Below, piece by piece: positions 58,940-64,000 of a DNA stretch of 64,000 nt. The notes beneath the pieces are model-generated. The model made no database searches. It had not been told where the DNA came from and saw only the letters and a program-made list of their open reading frames with translations. The first letter of the stretch is position 1. Each line of letters starts with the position of its first letter. Both the position numbers and the translations under genes were made by a program. Source of the stretch: Marifrigoribacter sp965178585 (GTDB taxonomy: Bacteria > Bacteroidota > Bacteroidia > Flavobacteriales > Flavobacteriaceae); NCBI GenBank assembly GCA_965178585.1, contig OZ238267.1, positions 1 through 64,000 of the forward strand, in the 5' to 3' direction.

Positions 58940-61672
58940 TTATTTAGAGTCTTTTTTGCTTTTATCTTCCTCTTGGATATTTTTTCCTGCTCCACTATTT
59001 TTATTTCCACCACTTTTCGAGTTACCTCTAATTCTCGCTTTTTCTTCTCTTATCCTTTCATTACGAATCTTATTTTGCTCTTCTTTTAACAATCTAGCTT
59101 TTTCACTTTCTTCTTCTGGACTTAATTTTTTAGAAAAATCTATTGCTAAATATTCATCTAAGTTTTTATGGATCTGAATAATCGCGTAATTTTCTGAAGA
59201 AATTTCAAAATGACTGTTCGTTATTTTATCCTTTTTTCTTTCGCTTAATACTTCTGCAAATCCGTTAGCTCCTTGTCTAGAGTTTAACCCATGAATCATT
59301 ACAAATATTGTTTCAGGATTATAATAATCTATAGATGTAGACATTTCAATGTATTTACTACCTTCTATTGCTTTGTTTAGCTTTTCTTGTAATTTTTCAG
59401 CAGCATCTCTATCATTACTGTTAAAACTATAAGCTACTTTCCAACGTTCACTTTCTTTATCTGCAATAAATATTTTAGTCGCTATTTTTGGCAATAAGTT
59501 TTTATATAAATCTAATGCTTCCTTTCCTTCTTCAGAGTTTGGATAATTAAGTGCAACAAAATTTAAGGCTTTTTTATAAGGCTCATAACCTTGTTGGCGA
59601 CCAATGGAGTTGGCTTTTAGTAGTTCAAACTTTGAAATTATTGGATTACCAAAATAAATTGAAATATATTTTTCGCAGGTTTCTATTACTTTTTGATATT
59701 TGGAATCTTCAAAATCTCTATACAATTCACCATATTTATATTCTGGACTTGACTCATCTGAAGCTAAAATTGCGTTAGGGTTTAATAAGATTTCTGCATA
59801 TCTAGAATCTGGATACCTAGTAATAATCTCGTTTTTATATTGTCCAGCTAATGTTTCGTTTCCTGTCAGCTCATTAATCTTATGTAGGTTATATAAAGCC
59901 GGTAAGACAAGTCTTTCTTCAGGATTAAATGATAATAAGGTTTCTAAACGATCTGTTGCCAAATCATACTCTTTAAATTTTTCTTTATAAATTAATCCTA
60001 ATTGGTAATAAGCAAAGTCCCTATCTTTTATTATACTATCAATTACTTTTTCTTCTTTAGGTATTAAGGCAATATATGTTTCTGGTTTGTATAAATCACT
60101 TTCAGATATTGGAGCAGCCGTTACTTCTTCAATATCGTCTAATTTAGAAATCTTATCAGACAACCTCCAGTTGTCTTCCAATCTTCTGTTTCCCCATCTT
60201 TTTTGAAACTCTTGCTTACCAAAAGCTACAGTTGTTGAATTATAAAAATAAAAGGAACCGCCTCCAGCATTAGGGCCTCTTTTATCAGTTGAATTATCAT
60301 TATTAGAATTATAGAATTCGTTATTTGCAATATTTTCTTCGTTTTCAATTCTCGCTAAAGAATCTTCTATTGCTAATTGTTTAAGCTGAGTTGTATAATT
60401 TGAAAAATAACTTAATTGCTGAGATTCAGTCATATTAACCAAATAAAGTATACTATCATTTTCAAATGCAATGTCTTCATATTTAATTACATCGTCTAGA
60501 TTTTCACGTTTCTTTTTAACTCTTCGCCATTGTCTAGTTCCTTCGTCAAGATTTGTTATGGTACTGTCGTAATAAGCTCCAGCATATTTATATTCTCTAG
60601 CGTCAAAATATATCTCTGCTAAAGTTTGATAATTAACCGATTGCATAACTCTATCATCTTTATAAGCCTGGATCGATTTATTATAATAGTCCACAGCTAA
60701 ATCAAGACTGTCATTTTTCCTGTAATATTCACCAATCTGGTTATATATTTTATCTAGAAAAGGTCTGTTTTCCCGATCTTGTTCCAAATCGTACAATAAT
60801 TCTAAAAATGCAATGCGATCTTCTTTTGTAAAATCAAAATTCCTTGCTTTTTCTATATAAGCATTTATCATATAAACCCTAGGAGATTTACGGTTTAAAG
60901 CAATTACTTTGTCAAACTCTAAATTGGCACTATCAATAATTTCTAGTTTATCATAAAGTTGCCCGGCAATATAAGTATACCTTCCTACCAGTTCTTTGTC
61001 CTTTACATTTTTTGCTGCATATTTTATATAGGGTAACGCAGCTTCGATAGAATCTAGATTGATATATGCCTGAGCTAAAATAGCAGAAGCATCTGCTAGA
61101 TCTTCATTACCTATCTCATCTTTTTTGTACATTTCTTTTAGATTCTCAATCGCTACTTCTTCATTATCTAATCGAATGTTAGTTTTTGCCTTCCAAACTT
61201 TTGCTTGATTAATATTATTGCAGGTAGGATACGTTTTTAATATAAAATTGAAAGCGTCTAGTGCTTGCACAAATCGTCCGTCAAAATAACGTGCTTTCCC
61301 TAAAAGAATATAGGCTTCATCTATTTGAGGATTGTATTCTTTTCCTTCTAAATAGATGGAATGCTTTTGAATTGCTTTTGCTGCTTTTTCCTCTGCTATA
61401 TTAAAAGTTTCACTTTTACTTTCTCCTGGCAACACATTACTTTCTTCTAACTCTAATCGCTCTATAGGAAGTATTTCCCAAAAATTATCTTTATAAGATC
61501 TTGTTAATTCTTCTTTACCTGTTTCAAAGGCAATATTACCATTGTATAGTATATTAAATTCTGCAGTTACAGAATGTTTACTTCTACTTAGAAACGTGTT
61601 TTTTTTACGTGAACAGGCCGCCAAAAAAAGTACAGCCATTAAAAAAATTGTTATTTTTATTATTCCCTTCAA
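58940..61672 (-). CDS. sprE: SprE/PorW-like TPR lipoprotein of gliding motility and T9SS
   Basis: 910 residues with a TTG start (no in-frame ATG gives a full signal peptide). Lipobox LAACS (Cys about 20) at the start, then many TPR-like helices over the whole chain, and a Lys/Glu/Gly-rich C-terminal tail (about 860-910). Length, lipid anchor and the neighbouring bactofilin fit SprE/PorW, which links the PorV/attachment complex to the T9SS trans-envelope machinery. Confidence 0.85.
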   Translation of the reverse strand: MKGIIKITIFLMAVLFLAACSRKKNTFLSRSKHSVTAEFNILYNGNIAFETGKEELTRSYKDNFWEILPIERLELEESNVLPGESKSETFNIAEEKAAKAIQKHSIYLEGKEYNPQIDEAYILLGKARYFDGRFVQALDAFNFILKTYPTCNNINQAKVWKAKTNIRLDNEEVAIENLKEMYKKDEIGNEDLADASAILAQAYINLDSIEAALPYIKYAAKNVKDKELVGRYTYIAGQLYDKLEIIDSANLEFDKVIALNRKSPRVYMINAYIEKARNFDFTKEDRIAFLELLYDLEQDRENRPFLDKIYNQIGEYYRKNDSLDLAVDYYNKSIQAYKDDRVMQSVNYQTLAEIYFDAREYKYAGAYYDSTITNLDEGTRQWRRVKKKRENLDDVIKYEDIAFENDSILYLVNMTESQQLSYFSNYTTQLKQLAIEDSLARIENEENIANNEFYNSNNDNSTDKRGPNAGGGSFYFYNSTTVAFGKQEFQKRWGNRRLEDNWRLSDKISKLDDIEEVTAAPISESDLYKPETYIALIPKEEKVIDSIIKDRDFAYYQLGLIYKEKFKEYDLATDRLETLLSFNPEERLVLPALYNLHKINELTGNETLAGQYKNEIITRYPDSRYAEILLNPNAILASDESSPEYKYGELYRDFEDSKYQKVIETCEKYISIYFGNPIISKFELLKANSIGRQQGYEPYKKALNFVALNYPNSEEGKEALDLYKNLLPKIATKIFIADKESERWKVAYSFNSNDRDAAEKLQEKLNKAIEGSKYIEMSTSIDYYNPETIFVMIHGLNSRQGANGFAEVLSERKKDKITNSHFEISSENYAIIQIHKNLDEYLAIDFSKKLSPEEESEKARLLKEEQNKIRNERIREEKARIRGNSKSGGNKNSGAGKNIQEEDKSKKDSK

Positions 61673-61735
61673 AATATGGTATGTTTTTTTATATAATACT
61701 GAAACTTAAAAGCTTCGCATTTAGTGTATCTGCTT

Positions 61736-61743
61736 CAAAATTA
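61736..61743 (-). promoter_or_regulatory. Candidate -7 element of sprE operon
   Basis: On the minus strand TAATTTTG is a perfect TAnnTTTG, 63 bp before the TTG start of sprE. It may serve the whole run sprE-bactofilin-atpZ-like-atp genes. Confidence 0.5.
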
Positions 61744-61873
61744 ACCGTAAAAATACGTTTCTTTTTAAAATTTAAGTGATTATTCGTATAAAAAATGAAA
61801 ATCAACAAATACAAAATGAAAATCTATTTGTATTTTTAAAAGGATTGCTAGGTTTAAAATTATAAATCCTTTG

Positions 61874-61881
61874 TATTTTTG
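61874..61881 (+). promoter_or_regulatory. -7 element of the ferredoxin gene
   Basis: TATTTTTG is a perfect TAnnTTTG match, 17 bp before the ATG. No class II dyad is present. Confidence 0.6.
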
Positions 61882-61898
61882 CAAAAAAATTTACAGAA

Positions 61899-62201
61899 AT
61901 GAGCGAAAAAGTTAACGCAGAAACTGTGGAAGTTACCATCGTTGTTGATGAGGAAACAAAAATCATTAAAATGTCTAAAAACGATACGGTTTTAGGGGCT
62001 GCTTTAAAAAACGAAATAGATGCTCCATATTCGTGTCAAGGTGGAGTTTGTTCTACTTGTATTGCAAAGATTACAGAGGGTGAAGCTACTATGGCTCAAA
62101 ATCAAATTCTTACAGAAAGTGAAATTGCCGAAGGCCTTATTTTAACTTGTCAAGCTCATCCTACTACTGAAACTTTGAGCATTGATTATGATGATGTTTA
62201 A
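61899..62201 (+). CDS. Plant-type [2Fe-2S] ferredoxin
   Basis: 100 residues with the Cys pattern CQGGVCSTC (about 47-55) and a further Cys in LTCQAHP (about 87), as in the ferredoxin domain of PaaE-type reductases but alone. It carries electrons in the cytoplasm; the partner is unknown. Its own promoter lies in the divergent region with sprE. Confidence 0.92.
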   Translation: MSEKVNAETVEVTIVVDEETKIIKMSKNDTVLGAALKNEIDAPYSCQGGVCSTCIAKITEGEATMAQNQILTESEIAEGLILTCQAHPTTETLSIDYDDV

Positions 62202-62225
62202 ACAAGTTCAGTGATATAAAACTGA

Positions 62226-63272
62226 TTATTTTTTCTTTTTTAATACAGAAACTACTTTACCCACAACATCGCTTGGTGAAATTGTTTTCATTGAATTTTC
62301 ATAGCTTTCTGGAAAATTATTTCCGTAAACCGAGGTAGGTAATAATGGATATTTACTAATATCTGCTAATAAATTGTTACTGCTTGGTTGTCCAAACGGA
62401 GCAAAACCCGCAAATGGATGTGTAACACCCCAAAGTGATATAATAGGAATCCCATACATCGCACCTAAATGGCCATTACCACTGTCCATCGAAACCATAA
62501 CATCCAAATTTGAAATTACAGCTAATTCTTCAGTTAAGTTTAATTTCCCAGCTATGTTCATTACTGAAGAATAATCATTTTCAATACTATTTAATTGATT
62601 GATTTCGTCTTCACCTCCACCAAATAAAATAATTTGATACTGGTCCTCTTTATCTAAAATAGAAATCACCTTTTTCATTAATTCTAATGGATACATTTTG
62701 CTTTTATATGCTGCAAATGGTGCTATTCCAATACAAATTTTATTATTTTCTCCTAAAAGGCTTAGAGTATTTTTACTGTATTCTTTTTGAGGTAAGGGTA
62801 TAAATTTATTTAAATCTAACGGAAACCCTAATGATTCAAATACATCCGCATACCTTTGATGTGTGGTTTTTAATTGAGTGAAAATTTTATTCTTTTCACG
62901 TGTTAACGATTTTTTCTCTTTTCTACCTTTTTCTATGGTTGCTGTTTTTTTTCCTGAAACCTTTAGATAACGAGTAATAATTTTAGAACGAATTACATTG
63001 TGCAAATCGGCTACAGCATCTACTCCTAAATTATTTGCTTCTTTTGAAAGCTTTAAGAGACCCATGAACCCTTTGTGTTTATGAGTTACATCAGCTTCAA
63101 GAAAAGTAATATTGGTGAAATCTTCAAAAAAAGGCTTAAAAAATGCTCTTGATAAAATTGTTAAATGAACCTTAGGGTAAGTTTCTGAAAATACCCTAAG
63201 CACTGGCACAATCATAGCAACATCTCCCATTGCTGAAAGACGAATAACAAGTATATTATTGATTTTTTTCAA
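62226..63272 (-). CDS. Glycosyltransferase family 9 (heptosyltransferase-like)
   Basis: 348 residues; the start codon here is TTG. ILVIRLSAMGDVAMIVPVL at the start and SMDSGNGHLGAMYGIPIISLWGVTHP (about 275-300) in the C-terminal half are the two marks of ADP-heptose:LPS transferases. It adds sugars to lipopolysaccharide core on the cytoplasmic side. It pairs with the DUF4254 gene upstream. Confidence 0.9.
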   Translation of the reverse strand: MKKINNILVIRLSAMGDVAMIVPVLRVFSETYPKVHLTILSRAFFKPFFEDFTNITFLEADVTHKHKGFMGLLKLSKEANNLGVDAVADLHNVIRSKIITRYLKVSGKKTATIEKGRKEKKSLTREKNKIFTQLKTTHQRYADVFESLGFPLDLNKFIPLPQKEYSKNTLSLLGENNKICIGIAPFAAYKSKMYPLELMKKVISILDKEDQYQIILFGGGEDEINQLNSIENDYSSVMNIAGKLNLTEELAVISNLDVMVSMDSGNGHLGAMYGIPIISLWGVTHPFAGFAPFGQPSSNNLLADISKYPLLPTSVYGNNFPESYENSMKTISPSDVVGKVVSVLKKKK

Positions 63273-63307
63273 ATAAATTGATTCTTGTTTTACTTTAAGG
63301 GAAAGAA

Positions 63308-63916
63308 TTATTTTTCTCCTCTAAGCACAGGATTCAATTCATCGTCATTGTACATCTTCATTTGCTTGTAAACTTTCATGTACTTATCGCCCTTTTCAAT
63401 ATCACTTAATAATTGATCAATAGCAGTACTTAAATCTACTCTTTGTTCGAGCAATACATTTAATTTAGCTTGACAAGCGTTTCTATGAGTTTCTGAAGCA
63501 TTTTCTCTTATAGCTTCTTCATTCATATGATATACTTTTAATGCCAAAATAGAAAGGCGATCCACTCCCCAAGCAGGACTTTCGGTATTTATTGTAGCAT
63601 TATCTTTAACTGTAACTCCTTTATTTTCTTCTAAAAAATAACTATCGATATATTCAACCATATCTGTACGATCTTGGTTAGAAGCATCAATTTGTCTTTT
63701 TAAAGTTAATGCGCTTACAGGATCAATATTAGGGTCACGAATAATATCTTCGTAATGCCATTGAACAGTATCAATCCAACATTTTCTGTATAATAAATGC
63801 TCAAGATTTTGAGAGTTAGAATCGTAAGGATTACTAAAAGGTTGATCTACTTTATCAACGATGTGATACTTATCTATAACTTCTTTAAAAATAGCATTTG
63901 CTTTTTCTGAAAACAT
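63308..63916 (-). CDS. DUF4254 family protein
   Basis: 202 residues, soluble and helical, with WHYEDIIRDP (about 53-62), NQDRTDMVEYID and SPAWGVDRLSILALKVYHM, known for DUF4254. The family is found next to GT9 genes in Bacteroidota and probably takes part in glycan synthesis. No catalytic residues were assigned. Confidence 0.88.
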   Translation of the reverse strand: MFSEKANAIFKEVIDKYHIVDKVDQPFSNPYDSNSQNLEHLLYRKCWIDTVQWHYEDIIRDPNIDPVSALTLKRQIDASNQDRTDMVEYIDSYFLEENKGVTVKDNATINTESPAWGVDRLSILALKVYHMNEEAIRENASETHRNACQAKLNVLLEQRVDLSTAIDQLLSDIEKGDKYMKVYKQMKMYNDDELNPVLRGEK

Positions 63917-63928
63917 ATCTTTTATTCT

Positions 63929-64000
63929 TTAATTGGTTTTTTCTAAAATGTGTAAATATTCGGTTGTTTCGTTGGCTTTATGATTTCTATTTTCGGTTTT
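63929..64000 (-). CDS. C-terminal end of an upstream gene (cut by window edge)
   Basis: The minus-strand frame runs from the right edge to TAA (63929-63931) and gives 23 residues ending TTEYLHILEKTN. It lies 12 bp before the DUF4254 start, at operon spacing. Too short to name; in this context a glycosyltransferase or glycan-related protein is possible. Confidence 0.45.
   Translation of the reverse strand, partial: KTENRNHKANETTEYLHILEKTN

Overview
The window comes from the chromosome of a member of the Bacteroidota, most likely a marine Flavobacteriaceae. The evidence is AT-rich DNA, promoters with the Bacteroidota -7 element TAnnTTTG, a type IX secretion C-terminal domain (41 kb), the gliding/T9SS lipoprotein SprE/PorW next to a bactofilin (58-61 kb), Flavobacteria-typical DUF6090, DUF4292 and DUF4254 proteins, and an F-type ATP synthase operon that lacks atpD and atpC. 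No rRNA, tRNA, CRISPR array or insertion sequence was seen.

Bases 1-31,500 form a sulfur-metabolism island. In order it holds a YeeE/YedE pair (the first cut by the window edge), a cytoplasmic molybdoenzyme of sulfite-dehydrogenase type (soeBC fusion plus soeA), two SulP anion transporters, a persulfide-dioxygenase-like metallo-beta-lactamase/rhodanese protein, and an operon of two rhodaneses, an HMA protein, a haem lipoprotein (DUF3365), a thioredoxin and a thiol-methyltransferase-like protein. After a short interruption of unrelated genes (13-16.8 kb) come an SQOR-type sulfide:quinone oxidoreductase, a twelve-haem c-type cytochrome, and, divergent from it, a Tat-exported PsrABC/PhsABC-like molybdoenzyme. 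That operon continues with a second YeeE/YedE pair and two membrane-anchored degenerate rhodaneses that end in the same Lys-rich tail with a terminal Cys. Two exported double-domain rhodaneses, an OprP-like porin, a Crp/Fnr regulator and a 43-residue membrane peptide finish the island. Read together: sulfide to persulfide (SQR), persulfide to sulfite (MBL/rhodanese), sulfite to sulfate (Soe), possible sulfate movement by SulP, and a second periplasmic/outer-membrane branch that handles polysulfide, thiosulfate or sulfur.

The most striking observation is regulatory. Ten promoters between 7 and 34.3 kb carry a 5-N4-5 Crp/Fnr-type dyad whose centre lies exactly 36.5 bp upstream of the last base of a TAnnTTTG-like -7 element. 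That is the expected place of a class II activator (about -41). The dyads fall into two groups by the third base of the half-site (GTAAC versus TGAT/TGAC). The resident Crp/Fnr protein has Val where the DNA-reading Glu of CRP/FNR normally sits, which fits the GTAAC group. Two of the promoters carry a second GTAAC-type box exactly 43 bp further upstream.

Bases 31.5-40.5 kb hold a copper-type (OprC/NosA-like) TonB receptor with a small exported Cys-motif protein, and, divergently, a TolC-MFP-RND efflux operon. Both are controlled from one intergenic region with two back-to-back promoters of the same geometry. From 40.5 kb to the end the content is ordinary: a T9SS cargo protein, EnvC, DUF4292, TPR, nucleotidyltransferase, dUTPase, flippase, CoA-transferase, S9 peptidase, ATP synthase (with strong hairpins between cistrons), bactofilin, SprE, a ferredoxin, a GT9 glycosyltransferase and DUF4254.
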